In this document: one piece after another, positions 54,346 through 63,243 of the stretch | How positions within the stretch are numbered: position 1 is the first letter of the stretch | How the letters are laid out: each line of letters begins with the position of its first letter | Assembly (NCBI GenBank): GCA_963834015.1 | Contig: CAWIAG010000004.1 | Coordinates: 2,046,001 to 2,110,000, forward strand | Direction: 5' to 3' | DNA length: 64,000 nt | From: FEN-1297 sp963834015 | Lineage (GTDB): Bacteria > Bacteroidota > Ignavibacteria > Ignavibacteriales > Ignavibacteriaceae | Notes under the pieces: model-generated | The model's database searches: none | What the model saw: the letters and a program-made list of their open reading frames with translations, nothing else | What the model was told of the DNA's origin: nothing | Translations under genes and position numbers: made by a program

Positions 54346-55197
54346 TTAAGGCATATTTACGGCAGGTGATTCATAAATAAAAGCCCTGACAATAATAGCT
54401 GAGATAATAATTATTCCTCCTGCAATTGCCATAATAGAAGGAACTTCTCCATAGCCGAAAAACACCCAAACAGGATTTAAAACAGGTTCAATCATAGCAA
54501 TTAAAGAAGCCTCAATAGCATGAACTCGTATTAATCCGTAACTGAAAATTGCGTATGAAATCCCCAGTTGAAATATTCCTAGGAAAGAAACCATTATTAG
54601 GTTCGAAATCGATAAATCCGGTTTATTAAATATGGAACTAAGGCAAAACAAACTAACCATAATGTTCCCGTAAAATATGGAACTAAACTGGTATTCCTTT
54701 TTATTCTTTCTCATACCGAGTAAAAAACCAGCAAGGGCAATTCCAGAGAGTAGACCTAAAATATTTCCCCACATGTCACCGGCTGTTATTTTACCAAAAA
54801 AAAATAAACTCATCCCTGCAAAGCAAACTACTATTGTAATTATATTCACTTTCTCATATTTGGTTTTGTTAATAATTGGTTCAAAAATTAAAACATAAAT
54901 AGGTGCCGTATACTGTAGAAAAATAGCATTTGCCGCAGTTGTTATTTTAGTCGCACTTACAAACAATATTAAAACCCCTATATATAACAAGGCATTTATA
55001 AAAGTAAAAAGATTTGCATAAAATATTTTATTTTTAAAAATAGCTATGAAAACCAAGGCAGCCCAAATACTTCTTAAAAAACATATTTGCAATGCGTTAA
55101 GAGTAATTAGTTTTATGAAAATACCGCCGGTACTCCACATCAATCCGGCAGTAAAAACTGCAATTAAGCCCTTTTGATGTTCCTGTAAATGCTTCAT
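54346..55197 (-). CDS. EamA/DMT-family transporter
   Basis: A 283-residue inner-membrane protein with ten predicted helices in two EamA repeats (about 10-135 and 145-275). Typical stretches are GLMWSTGGIFIKL in helix 1, NAIFLQYTAPIYVLIFEP at the end of the first repeat, and EASLIAMIEPVLNPVWVFFGYGEVPS in the second. The family exports or imports metabolites such as amino acids or nucleosides; the substrate is not predictable. Single gene. Confidence 0.9.
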   Translation of the reverse strand: MKHLQEHQKGLIAVFTAGLMWSTGGIFIKLITLNALQICFLRSIWAALVFIAIFKNKIFYANLFTFINALLYIGVLILFVSATKITTAANAIFLQYTAPIYVLIFEPIINKTKYEKVNIITIVVCFAGMSLFFFGKITAGDMWGNILGLLSGIALAGFLLGMRKNKKEYQFSSIFYGNIMVSLFCLSSIFNKPDLSISNLIMVSFLGIFQLGISYAIFSYGLIRVHAIEASLIAMIEPVLNPVWVFFGYGEVPSIMAIAGGIIIISAIIVRAFIYESPAVNMP

Positions 55198-55551
55198 GAA
55201 TAAAATAACTGCATAAATATATATCTAATATATAAATTTAAGAATAGATAAGGAAAAGTAATATGTGTATGTACTACTAAATTGATCAAGCTTTTGAATT
55301 TATTTGGAAGAATGGGGTGAAATTTATTTTAAAAAATTCTATTTATTACCGGCAGCTATTCTTAGTTAATTAGATAAAATAAAAAGAAGTCTGGTTTGAA
55401 AATTTTTTCTTGTTATAATTTAATATTTCACAATATTGTCTATTAAAATCTCATTTATCAGGAAATATATAATTCGTCCATGTTGCAAACAACAAAAGAT
55501 ATGATGATAAACACTTAATTGAATCCCCCTGCAATAATAAAATCCGCAAGT
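55198..55551. other. Intergenic gap of 354 bp
   Basis: AT-rich spacer between two genes on the minus strand. I see no gene, repeat or convincing hairpin. Confidence 0.5.
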
Positions 55552-55761
55552 TTAACTTTTAATTACTGTATCCTGACTGGTAATCGTTGTATCACCGGTT
55601 GAATCCGGTAGAATGTAATTATAGTTCGGTTCTGATATTGCACCTGAAAAATTAACTGCTGGCGAATTTACCTTTAATCCTTTTTTTATAGTAACAGTGG
55701 ATGAATTTGAATAGTTAAATAAAAATGGGAAAATAATTAATAAGAAAGCTAATTTTTTCAT
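55552..55761 (-). CDS. Small secreted peptide, unknown function (69 aa)
   Basis: A 69-residue protein with a clear signal peptide (about 1-20, MKKLAFLLIIFPFLFNYSNS) and a mature part of about 48 residues rich in Thr, Ser, Asn and Asp with no Cys. GAGGAG lies 7 bases before the ATG, a strong ribosome site that supports it as a real gene. I do not recognise the family. No partner gene is adjacent. Confidence 0.7.
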   Translation of the reverse strand: MKKLAFLLIIFPFLFNYSNSSTVTIKKGLKVNSPAVNFSGAISEPNYNYILPDSTGDTTITSQDTVIKS

Positions 55762-56074
55762 ACAGCATCTCCTCGAATTATAAAAATAACAATGTCACAA
55801 TAACCATACCATTAAATTTCAACGCCAAATTTAATAAATTGTTTATAAAGGGGAAAGGCTATGCAATTATTACTTCTTTTAAAATGTAATAATTACCGAT
55901 TTCAAGTATTATTGTAATATGTAAAAAGGGAATTACACAAGCATTTTTATTAGACACAAGAGGAAAGCCTGAAAAAATTATTAAATAATCTGTAATTATT
56001 ATTTTTGTCCGACAATTCATTCCCTATTTTTTTATTTTTACTATAATACTAAAAATTATTGGAGTAATTAAAGG
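55762..56074. other. Intergenic gap of 313 bp upstream of the deacetylase operon
   Basis: AT-rich region between divergent genes. The promoters of the small secreted peptide and of the five-gene operon should lie here. No specific motif was placed with confidence. Confidence 0.4.
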
Positions 56075-56713
56075 TTGAGAAAATATTTGTATAATCCTCC
56101 CGGAATTATTAAGAAAATCTTTCCCGGTTGGAAATGGGATACATCAAATAATAAAATACTTTTAACTTTTGATGACGGGCCGATTCCCGAAAGTACGCCA
56201 ATAATTTTAAATACTCTTGAAAAATATAAATTAAAAGCAGTATTCTTTTGTGTTGGGCATAATATTGAAAAGAATCCTTATCTTGCTAAGGAAATATTAA
56301 CCTGCGGACATGAAATAGGAAATCATACATATCATCATAGAATAATTACACATTTGAATAAAAAAGATGTTGTGAACGAAATTAAATCCTTTATAAGGCT
56401 TACTCACGATAAACTGGATTTTAACCCCAAATACTTCAGGCCTCCACATGGCAGATTTAATTTATCAACTAATAAATTAATGATAGAACTAAATCAAACA
56501 GTAGTCATGTGGTCGTTATTAACATATGATTATAAAAACGATCTTAATCTTGTTAAATTTACAGTTACAAAATTCTTAAATAATAATTCAATTATAGTTC
56601 TTCATGATAGCCTGAAGTCTAAGGGGATAATACCGGATTCGATAACTAAAATTATAGATCAGGCGGCTGAAAATGGTTTTCAATTCGGAGATCCTGTTGA
56701 ATGTTTGAAGTAA
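56075..56713 (+). CDS. Polysaccharide deacetylase family protein
   Basis: A 212-residue carbohydrate esterase 4 (NodB-like) enzyme. The first motif is TFDDGP (catalytic base and metal Asp), the second the metal site H-x3-H (GNHTYHH), then RPPHGRF and the His motif VLHDS. It removes acetyl groups from a sugar polymer or glycolipid. It starts at a TTG (GGAG about 10 bases upstream). No signal peptide is visible, so it may act in the cytoplasm on a lipid-linked or nucleotide-linked sugar. It overlaps the glycosyltransferase gene by 13 bases and is the first gene of a five-gene operon. Confidence 0.9.
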   Translation: MRKYLYNPPGIIKKIFPGWKWDTSNNKILLTFDDGPIPESTPIILNTLEKYKLKAVFFCVGHNIEKNPYLAKEILTCGHEIGNHTYHHRIITHLNKKDVVNEIKSFIRLTHDKLDFNPKYFRPPHGRFNLSTNKLMIELNQTVVMWSLLTYDYKNDLNLVKFTVTKFLNNNSIIVLHDSLKSKGIIPDSITKIIDQAAENGFQFGDPVECLK

Positions 56714-57792
56714 TATTCCTTATACTAATTAGCGGATATTTTATACAATCAGTTATCTTTGTAATTGGCGCTTCCAGAAAATATCTTAGAATAAAATTTG
56801 AACAATTACCGACTGCTACAGTAATAGTAGCCGCAAGGGATGAGTTGGAAAATATTTTGAGATGCCTGAAGTCTTTGGATAATATTGAGTATGATGAAGA
56901 TAAAATTGAAATTATTCTTGTAGATGATAATTCCAAAGATGGCACAGGAAAAATTATTGACAAATTTATTTTTGACAAACCTAAGTTTAAAAAGATTGTT
57001 CCTAAAGATGCATCCGGAACACTTAAAGGCAAAACAAATGCTCTTGCTAATGCTATAAATATTGCCAAAGGTGAGATAATCCTGACTACGGATGCTGATT
57101 GTGTTGTGCCTCCTCTTTGGGTTAAAACAATAACTTCATATTACAGGGAAGATGTCGGGGCCGTCAACGGATATACAACACAGCTCGCTTATAATAGTTT
57201 CAGCGGAATGCAGGCAATCGATTTCATTTATTTGTTAACAATAGCAGCGGGAACAATTAATCTTAATAAACCGGTAAGCTGTATTGGCAATAATATGTCT
57301 TACAGGAAATGCGCTTATATTGATACGGGAGGATATGAAAATCTTCCGTTTAGTGTAACCGAAGATTTCAACCTATTGCATGCCATACAAAAATTAAAAA
57401 AGTATAAGATAATATTCCCATTAGATAAAGAGGCATTAATTACTTCTATCCCGTTTAAAAAATTTGAAAGATTATTTCATCAGAAAAAAAGATGGGGAAT
57501 AGGCGGGCTGCAAGTTTCCTTAACAGGTAGCTCTATAATGGCATGGGGATTTGCGACAAATCTCTACATTTTATTAACGCCTTTATTTTTCACAGCCGGA
57601 TGTTTATATTTGGCCGTATTTAAATTAGCAATTGACTACCTTGTATTGTACTTTGTTCATAAGCAACTCGGAATAATAAAAAACCTGAGATATTATTTGA
57701 ATTTTGAGATATATTTTATCCTTTATGTATTAATTTTGCCTTTTATCGTCGCATTTAGCAGAAACGTTACCTGGAAAGGCAGAGAATATTAG
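56701..57792 (+). CDS. Family 2 glycosyltransferase, membrane-bound
   Basis: A 363-residue processive-type glycosyltransferase. An N-terminal helix (about 1-20) precedes a GT-A domain: VIVAARDELENILRCLKSL, the nucleotide-binding LVDDNSKDGT, the DAD metal motif (TTDADCVVP), an ED motif (VTEDFNL) and a Q/RxxRW-like QKKRWGIGG. Two to three C-terminal membrane helices follow. These motifs are those of the cellulose-synthase/NodC/hyaluronan-synthase type, so it may extend a polymer or glycosylate a lipid. It overlaps the deacetylase gene by 13 bases and the radical SAM gene by 1 base. GT2 plus a CE4 deacetylase recalls NodC/NodB or PgaC/PgaB pairs. Confidence 0.9.
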   Translation: MFEVIFLILISGYFIQSVIFVIGASRKYLRIKFEQLPTATVIVAARDELENILRCLKSLDNIEYDEDKIEIILVDDNSKDGTGKIIDKFIFDKPKFKKIVPKDASGTLKGKTNALANAINIAKGEIILTTDADCVVPPLWVKTITSYYREDVGAVNGYTTQLAYNSFSGMQAIDFIYLLTIAAGTINLNKPVSCIGNNMSYRKCAYIDTGGYENLPFSVTEDFNLLHAIQKLKKYKIIFPLDKEALITSIPFKKFERLFHQKKRWGIGGLQVSLTGSSIMAWGFATNLYILLTPLFFTAGCLYLAVFKLAIDYLVLYFVHKQLGIIKNLRYYLNFEIYFILYVLILPFIVAFSRNVTWKGREY

Positions 57793-58781
57793 TGCTTTTA
57801 CTATGTAATTATTATATTACTTACAGGTGCAATGCATATTGCGAGTTCTGCCATTTCGGTGTTCACGAAAATTTCAATAAATCTCCGTATGCAAAACTTG
57901 AAGATTTTAAAGCTAACGTAAATCAACTTGCAGAACTCGGTGTTAAGTTCATTGACCTGACCGGAGGAGAGCCGCTTCTTCACAAAGATATACATCTTAT
58001 GGCAGAGTTTGCACATAATCTTAATATGCAGACAAGCATTACAAGTAATGGGCTCTTATATACTAAATTTGCAGATAAACTTGCCGGCAAAATCAACCTG
58101 TTGCATTTTTCTCTTGATTCTCCCGATGAAGATGAACACAACAGGATTCGAAAAGTAAATTGTTACAACCATGTTTTAAGAAGTATAGAAATTGCCAAAT
58201 CGCTGGGCGAATTCCCCGATATCCTGTTCACAGTTACCAATGAAACTTATTTAAAACTTCCAAGAATGCATGAAATTGCTCAAAAAGCAGGCCTGCTTTT
58301 AATAGTTAACCCGGTCTTTTCATATTTTGGAAACCCCGGTTTATCGGAAAAAGCTCTTGATTTTATTGAGGGATATGTTATCGGCAGACATGATGTTTAC
58401 ATGAATAAAGGTTTTATTAAACTGCGTAGGGATGGCGGCAATGATATTAACAATCCCCTATGCAAGGCGGTTTCAAGAGTCGTTGTAATTTCACCATACA
58501 ACGAACTTATATTGCCGTGTTACCATTTTGGAAACGAAAAAATTCCGATCAACAGACCGATAAATGAGATCAGGGAATCAGAAAGATTAAAATATCTTAA
58601 AAAAATGGAAGGCAGATTCGACTTTTGTAAGGGGTGTACCGTTAACTGTTACTTTGAGCCGTCATTTGCTTTTCCAACAAACTCATACGCTGTCGCAAGT
58701 TTAACTTCAAAATTCAAATATGGTTACAATAAACTTATTAAACAGAAACTTTTAAAAAAATTAAATATAAAAGCGGGATAA
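57792..58781 (+). CDS. Radical SAM protein with C-terminal cysteine region
   Basis: A 329-residue radical S-adenosylmethionine enzyme. The 4Fe-4S motif is C13-x3-C17-x2-C20 in RCNAYCEFC. LTGGEPLLHKDI is the SAM-binding GGE stretch. The C-terminal part has five further cysteines (CKAVSR, PCYHFG, FCKGCTVNCYF) in a SPASM/twitch-like arrangement for an auxiliary cluster. It starts at a GTG that overlaps the previous stop (TAGTG), so translation is coupled. It is similar in outline to enzymes of hopanoid and peptide modification, but the substrate is unknown. The placement between a glycosyltransferase and an outer-membrane-type protein suggests modification of a lipid or glycan. Confidence 0.88.
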   Translation: MLLLCNYYITYRCNAYCEFCHFGVHENFNKSPYAKLEDFKANVNQLAELGVKFIDLTGGEPLLHKDIHLMAEFAHNLNMQTSITSNGLLYTKFADKLAGKINLLHFSLDSPDEDEHNRIRKVNCYNHVLRSIEIAKSLGEFPDILFTVTNETYLKLPRMHEIAQKAGLLLIVNPVFSYFGNPGLSEKALDFIEGYVIGRHDVYMNKGFIKLRRDGGNDINNPLCKAVSRVVVISPYNELILPCYHFGNEKIPINRPINEIRESERLKYLKKMEGRFDFCKGCTVNCYFEPSFAFPTNSYAVASLTSKFKYGYNKLIKQKLLKKLNIKAG

Positions 58782-58787
58782 TATCAA

Positions 58788-59615
58788 ATGCAGAAAATAA
58801 TTTTTATTTTTATTCTATTTTTTTGTACTACTGCAACCAAACCACAGTCGGTAGATACATGGTTTCCTGAAGGATTGAACATTAGGCCGTTTACGGCCAA
58901 CGTTCTTGAACCGAGAGCGGGATTTTCTTATTTAACTAATCTTGATAAACTAGAACTTAATATAGGAACTTCAAACGATATTTATAAGGTTGCATCCGGT
59001 AATTCCACATTATCTTTCGGTGCCGACATGTTTACATATACAAGATTGGAAAGTGAAAACGATTTCAAATTCCCTGTTCAAACCATAGATTATTTTTTTG
59101 GCATAAACAGCGGATATAAAATTGTAAGTGATTGCACGGAATACGGGTTCAGGATCCGGTTAAGCCATATCAGTACACATCTTGCTGACGGAAGTTATAA
59201 TAAATCCACTGATGAATGGAACAACGGCATGGATCCCTTTGTTTATAGCCGGGAGTTTATTGACGTTTTCCCTTTTTATCAGGTTGGTACTTTGCGGGGA
59301 TATATAGGCCTAACTTATTTATTCCATGTAATACCTGATCTTTTTGGAAAGGAAATTTATCAGGCGGGGTTCGATTATTACTTAACTTCAATGCCAGTAA
59401 AAGTTTTCACCCCATATATTGCTTATGATTTTAAGCTTGCCAAAATTTACACATATACCGGAAATAATGTGATTGATGCCGGTATTAAGTTTGGAAAATA
59501 CGATAAAAAAGGGTTTAGCATTTATTATTCATATTCGTCGGGTAAAAGTATTCACGGCCAATATTACAATTTAAATGAAAACTATTCCTTAATTGGTGTA
59601 AATTTGGATTTGTAA
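58788..59615 (+). CDS. DUF1207-like exported protein, probably outer-membrane
   Basis: A 275-residue protein with a signal peptide (about 1-19). The segment WFPEGLNIRPFTANVLEPRAGFS at the start of the mature part fits DUF1207, a family of predicted outer-membrane or periplasmic proteins with no known function. The rest is rich in Tyr, Phe and alternating hydrophobic residues and ends in the barrel-type strand SLIGVNLDL. It lies 6 bases after the radical SAM gene and 1 base before the site-2 protease gene. Confidence 0.7.
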   Translation: MQKIIFIFILFFCTTATKPQSVDTWFPEGLNIRPFTANVLEPRAGFSYLTNLDKLELNIGTSNDIYKVASGNSTLSFGADMFTYTRLESENDFKFPVQTIDYFFGINSGYKIVSDCTEYGFRIRLSHISTHLADGSYNKSTDEWNNGMDPFVYSREFIDVFPFYQVGTLRGYIGLTYLFHVIPDLFGKEIYQAGFDYYLTSMPVKVFTPYIAYDFKLAKIYTYTGNNVIDAGIKFGKYDKKGFSIYYSYSSGKSIHGQYYNLNENYSLIGVNLDL

Positions 59616-59616
59616 A

Positions 59617-60780
59617 ATGCCGGAATATTATAACGATACATATGAAAGAAATGAAGGAGATGCCGTAATAAGCAAGGATAAGAAAAATTATATTCTGCAT
59701 ACAGGGCTCTTTATCCTCACATTCATTACTTGTACATTTGCCGGTGCGCAGTGGATAAGTACTCAGCCCGGGCCTTATGAATTATCATTTCTACTTAAAG
59801 GACTCCCGTATTCTATTTCAATTATGTTTATAATTTCATGTCATGAATTCGGTCATTACTTTGCAGCAAGATATCATAAAGTTAAAGCAACTCTGCCATT
59901 TTATATACCTTTTCCGCCGATCCCGTTATTTATTAATTTTGGAACCATGGGGGCGGTCATCAAAACGAAATCTGCAATATATTCAAAGAAAGCAATGTTT
60001 GATATTGGTATTGCAGGGCCATTAGCCGGGTTCATTGCTTGCTTAATTGTTCTTTTTTATGGATTTACGCATGTCCCCGGAATAAATTATTTACTGGCAA
60101 TACATCCCGATTTCTTTTCTCCGAATTTTGGAAAAAATGCAATTGATTTAGGATTTGGGAATACGCTCCTTTTTTCATTTTTTAAACTTATATTTATTCA
60201 TGGCCATGAATTTTTTCCGCCGATGTCTGAAATTTATCATTATCCTTATTTATGCGTAGGCTGGTTTGGATTGTTTATTACGGCTATGAATATGATCCCA
60301 ATAGGGCAGTTGGATGGAGGACATGTAGCCTATACTATGTTTGGAGATTTAAGGCACAGTAAAATTGCAGCGTTTTTTTTAATTGCTCTAATAGCATTGG
60401 GTACTCTGGGAGTTACCGAAGCAACTCCGGGATTGGTAGCAAGTTTAGGATGGATGGGCTGGCTTTTTTTGCTGATTCCTTTGTTATTTATCTCCAGGAT
60501 AATTAAAGAAATAAAAAAAATAAGATTTGCTTTGTTCTTCCTTATTATTGTTATTATATCTATCATTATTTTAGGGAGTGCTGAATGGGTTCTAAAGTTT
60601 AGCACTAATTTGGGTTGGATCGGCTGGCTTATCTGGGCGATGCTTTTGTTTTTCGTGATAAAGCTGAAACATCCTATAGTACCGGATGAAAGGGAACTTG
60701 GTTCTAAAAGAAAATTTCTTGGTTATTTGAGTTTTTTTATTTTAATAATATCCTTTTCCCCTACGCCTTTTATTGTGTAG
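59617..60780 (+). CDS. Site-2 protease family membrane metalloprotease (M50)
   Basis: A 387-residue multi-pass membrane protein. The zinc motif is SCHEFGHYF (H-E-x2-H) in an early helix, and the third ligand Asp lies in NMIPIGQLDGGH. It has about eight predicted helices and no PDZ domain, resembling the EGY/Rip-like branch. Such enzymes cut membrane-embedded substrates, often anti-sigma factors. It is the last gene of a tightly packed five-gene operon. The substrate is unknown; it may belong to another pathway and share only transcription. Confidence 0.88.
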   Translation: MPEYYNDTYERNEGDAVISKDKKNYILHTGLFILTFITCTFAGAQWISTQPGPYELSFLLKGLPYSISIMFIISCHEFGHYFAARYHKVKATLPFYIPFPPIPLFINFGTMGAVIKTKSAIYSKKAMFDIGIAGPLAGFIACLIVLFYGFTHVPGINYLLAIHPDFFSPNFGKNAIDLGFGNTLLFSFFKLIFIHGHEFFPPMSEIYHYPYLCVGWFGLFITAMNMIPIGQLDGGHVAYTMFGDLRHSKIAAFFLIALIALGTLGVTEATPGLVASLGWMGWLFLLIPLLFISRIIKEIKKIRFALFFLIIVIISIIILGSAEWVLKFSTNLGWIGWLIWAMLLFFVIKLKHPIVPDERELGSKRKFLGYLSFFILIISFSPTPFIV

Positions 60781-60849
60781 ATTATAAAAAGATTATGTGT
60801 ATTTTTTTTCCCCTTGAGGGAAGTCATTTTATAACAGATATTTACATTG

Positions 60850-61623
60850 ATGAATAAATATATATTAATACTTATTCCCTTCATTTTTGGGGGATGCCAA
60901 AAAGATTTTAATTCGGTTATTGATACGCAGCCGGCAAATTCGCAGGTTTTAAGAATAATAATGGCCGATTCTGTTACCTTTAACCAGTCCGATTCATTAG
61001 TCGTTATCAGTGTGCAATTAAATTCTTCAACCGGAATTAAATCGGTGGAAGCAAATATTATTGCATCTGATTTAACACAGTTAAATAGTTTACCCATAAC
61101 GCTGTACGATAACGGAGATCTTGCGGATAATGGAGATAGTATAAAAGGCGATAATATTTATTCTAATAAATATCCTTTTAGCAGTTATAATCCTAATGGA
61201 ACTTATACTGTTCAGTATTTTACGGTAGACAATAAGGATAATACACAAATGGTTGCAGAACATTCTTTTGTTTACAATAATAATCAAACTGCAGCAGCCC
61301 CTGTTATCTCGAATTTGACTGCTCCCGATACAGTAACAATCGGGTCTCAGGCATTCCCAATATATCTTTCGATACAGGTAGAGGATGCTAATGGATTCAG
61401 CGACGTCAGATCGGTTTATTTTAATTCTTTTATTCCACCTAATGGCCAGCCTTCGTCCGGCAATCCCTTTATTATGAATAATGACGGCAATGGTCTTTAT
61501 TCCCTTACTGTTCAATTGCCGGCTACCGGAGTACCGAAAGGAACTTACTTATGGGAATTTGAAGCAGTGAGCAATGAAGGTTTAACGAGCAACATAATCA
61601 CTCATTATATAGTTGTCAAATGA
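60850..61623 (+). CDS. Lipoprotein with two Ig-like domains
   Basis: A 257-residue lipoprotein starting at the ATG at 60850. The lipobox is FGGC (Cys 16). Two Ig-like beta domains follow (about 35-145 and 150-257). The first carries the acidic calcium-loop-like pattern LYDNGDLADNGDSIKGDNIYS, and the second has VYFNSFIPPNGQ and NNDGNGLYS. The same pattern is common in surface proteins of this bacterial group. It overlaps the next gene by 4 bases (ATGA), so the lipoprotein and the type IX cargo protein are co-translated. The function is unknown. Confidence 0.78.
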   Translation: MNKYILILIPFIFGGCQKDFNSVIDTQPANSQVLRIIMADSVTFNQSDSLVVISVQLNSSTGIKSVEANIIASDLTQLNSLPITLYDNGDLADNGDSIKGDNIYSNKYPFSSYNPNGTYTVQYFTVDNKDNTQMVAEHSFVYNNNQTAAAPVISNLTAPDTVTIGSQAFPIYLSIQVEDANGFSDVRSVYFNSFIPPNGQPSSGNPFIMNNDGNGLYSLTVQLPATGVPKGTYLWEFEAVSNEGLTSNIITHYIVVK

Positions 61624-63215
61624 AATTGAAATTAAAATTAATAATTACTGTAATTACATCAATTATGTTTGCCGGTACACTATTCCCGCAAAATTTACCA
61701 AAAACATATAATATTAACAGAAATAAAAAGATTGGCAAAAATTCTGCCTATTCCGCCCCTAATAGCAATGGCATAACCGATATCATTGCTATGGGTGATA
61801 CGGTTTGGCTCGGCACAGACGAAGGTGTTTCTCTGACAACTGATGGTGGTAATAATTGGATAAATTTTACAGGTACACCGGCTTTTAGATATGAAGGAGC
61901 TTCTGCTTTGGGGTATGACAAATATAATGGAGTTTTTTGGGCAGCTACTGCAAATGATACTAATACGAGTGAGGGTACTTTGCCTCGAGGAAGCGGATTA
62001 AAATATACAAGCGATTTAGGCAAAACCTGGAATTCAATTCCTCAACCTGTAGATGCTGATTCCGATACAGTAATTGTTTATGGTAATAACAGGATACCAA
62101 CGCTGGGTGTTACAGTGCCGGAACAAAATGTAATCTATGATATAGGTTTTACTCCAAATACTATTTGGATTGCCTCGTGGGCAGCCGGATTAAGAAAAAG
62201 TTCCGATATGGGAAAATCTTGGCAGAGAGTTGTTCTTCCATTGGATGATATGGATTCTGTAAAACCGGCCGACACATTAAATTCTTGTTATTATCCCATC
62301 CCGAAAAATACGGTTTGCAGCACAACTAACAATAATTTGTTAGGATTTTCTATTGCAGTAGTGGATAGTTTAACTATTTACGTAGGTACTGCCGGAGGTA
62401 TAAATAAATCAACAGACGGCGGAATTAGCTGGATAAAGTTTAATCACCTTAACGAAACCAACCCGATAGCCGGTGATTGGGTTGCAGCATTAATCTACAA
62501 CCAGTATAATCATACACTCTGGGCAGCAACAAGGCCAGCCAATGGTTCAACAGAAATTTATGCAGTGAGCTATTCAATAGACGGGGGATTAAATTGGACT
62601 ACTACATTGCCAAACCAAACAATTGAAAATTTTGCTGTTCAAAATAACCGGGTAATCGCTGCAGCAGATGAAGATGCTTTCATGACCAGTGATCAGGGAT
62701 TAAACTGGATTACCCCGGGCATAATTAAAGATGCCAATACGGGTATCACGTTAAACACTAATACCTTTTACTCTGCTGCATTTAAGGAAAATAATATCTG
62801 GCTCGGATCAAGCGAAGGCCTTGCAGAATTAACAGGCAGCACCAGCGGATGGATTGGGACGTGGAAAACTTTTACCGCATCTCAGCCGCTAAGTTCTTCA
62901 TCAAGTAATACTTATGCGTATCCAAATCCATTTAATCCTAATACCGACATATTAAAAATAAAATATAGTACGAATGGAAACAGTGTGCCCGTTACTATCA
63001 GGATATTTGATTTTAGCATGCATATTGTAAGAACGGTAATTCAAAGTGCACTGCGCGGAAATCCTACACATGTAGTTGACAATTCCAGCGGAACAATAGA
63101 TTACTGGGATGGAAAAAATGACCGGGGAAGTGTTGTCCCCAACGGAGTATACTTTTACAGGGTAGATGCGGGTTCCTTAAAACCCGTTTACGGAAAAGTA
63201 TTAGTTATGCATTAA
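61620..63215 (+). CDS. Secreted repeat protein with type IX C-terminal sorting domain
   Basis: A 531-residue exported protein. A signal peptide (about 1-24) is followed by a beta-propeller-like region (about 35-425) with BNR/sialidase-type repeats (DEGVSLTTDGGNNWINF, KSSDMGKSWQRV, NKSTDGGISWIKF). A C-terminal type A sorting domain (about 440-531) starts with YPNPFNPNTD and contains NGVYFYRVDAG. Type IX cargo is moved to the surface after the domain is recognised by the PorU/PorV attachment complex; a PorV-like protein is encoded next. The enzymatic residues of true sialidases are not evident, so it is probably a structural or binding protein. Confidence 0.88.
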   Translation: MKLKLKLIITVITSIMFAGTLFPQNLPKTYNINRNKKIGKNSAYSAPNSNGITDIIAMGDTVWLGTDEGVSLTTDGGNNWINFTGTPAFRYEGASALGYDKYNGVFWAATANDTNTSEGTLPRGSGLKYTSDLGKTWNSIPQPVDADSDTVIVYGNNRIPTLGVTVPEQNVIYDIGFTPNTIWIASWAAGLRKSSDMGKSWQRVVLPLDDMDSVKPADTLNSCYYPIPKNTVCSTTNNNLLGFSIAVVDSLTIYVGTAGGINKSTDGGISWIKFNHLNETNPIAGDWVAALIYNQYNHTLWAATRPANGSTEIYAVSYSIDGGLNWTTTLPNQTIENFAVQNNRVIAAADEDAFMTSDQGLNWITPGIIKDANTGITLNTNTFYSAAFKENNIWLGSSEGLAELTGSTSGWIGTWKTFTASQPLSSSSSNTYAYPNPFNPNTDILKIKYSTNGNSVPVTIRIFDFSMHIVRTVIQSALRGNPTHVVDNSSGTIDYWDGKNDRGSVVPNGVYFYRVDAGSLKPVYGKVLVMH

Positions 63216-63243
63216 TAATAAGCATATAGTTTTAAGGAATAAA

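Noticed and set aside
61620..63215. Call as an active sialidase
   Set aside because: The repeats look like Asp-box or BNR blades, but I cannot find the arginine triad or the catalytic Tyr/Glu pair of sialidases.
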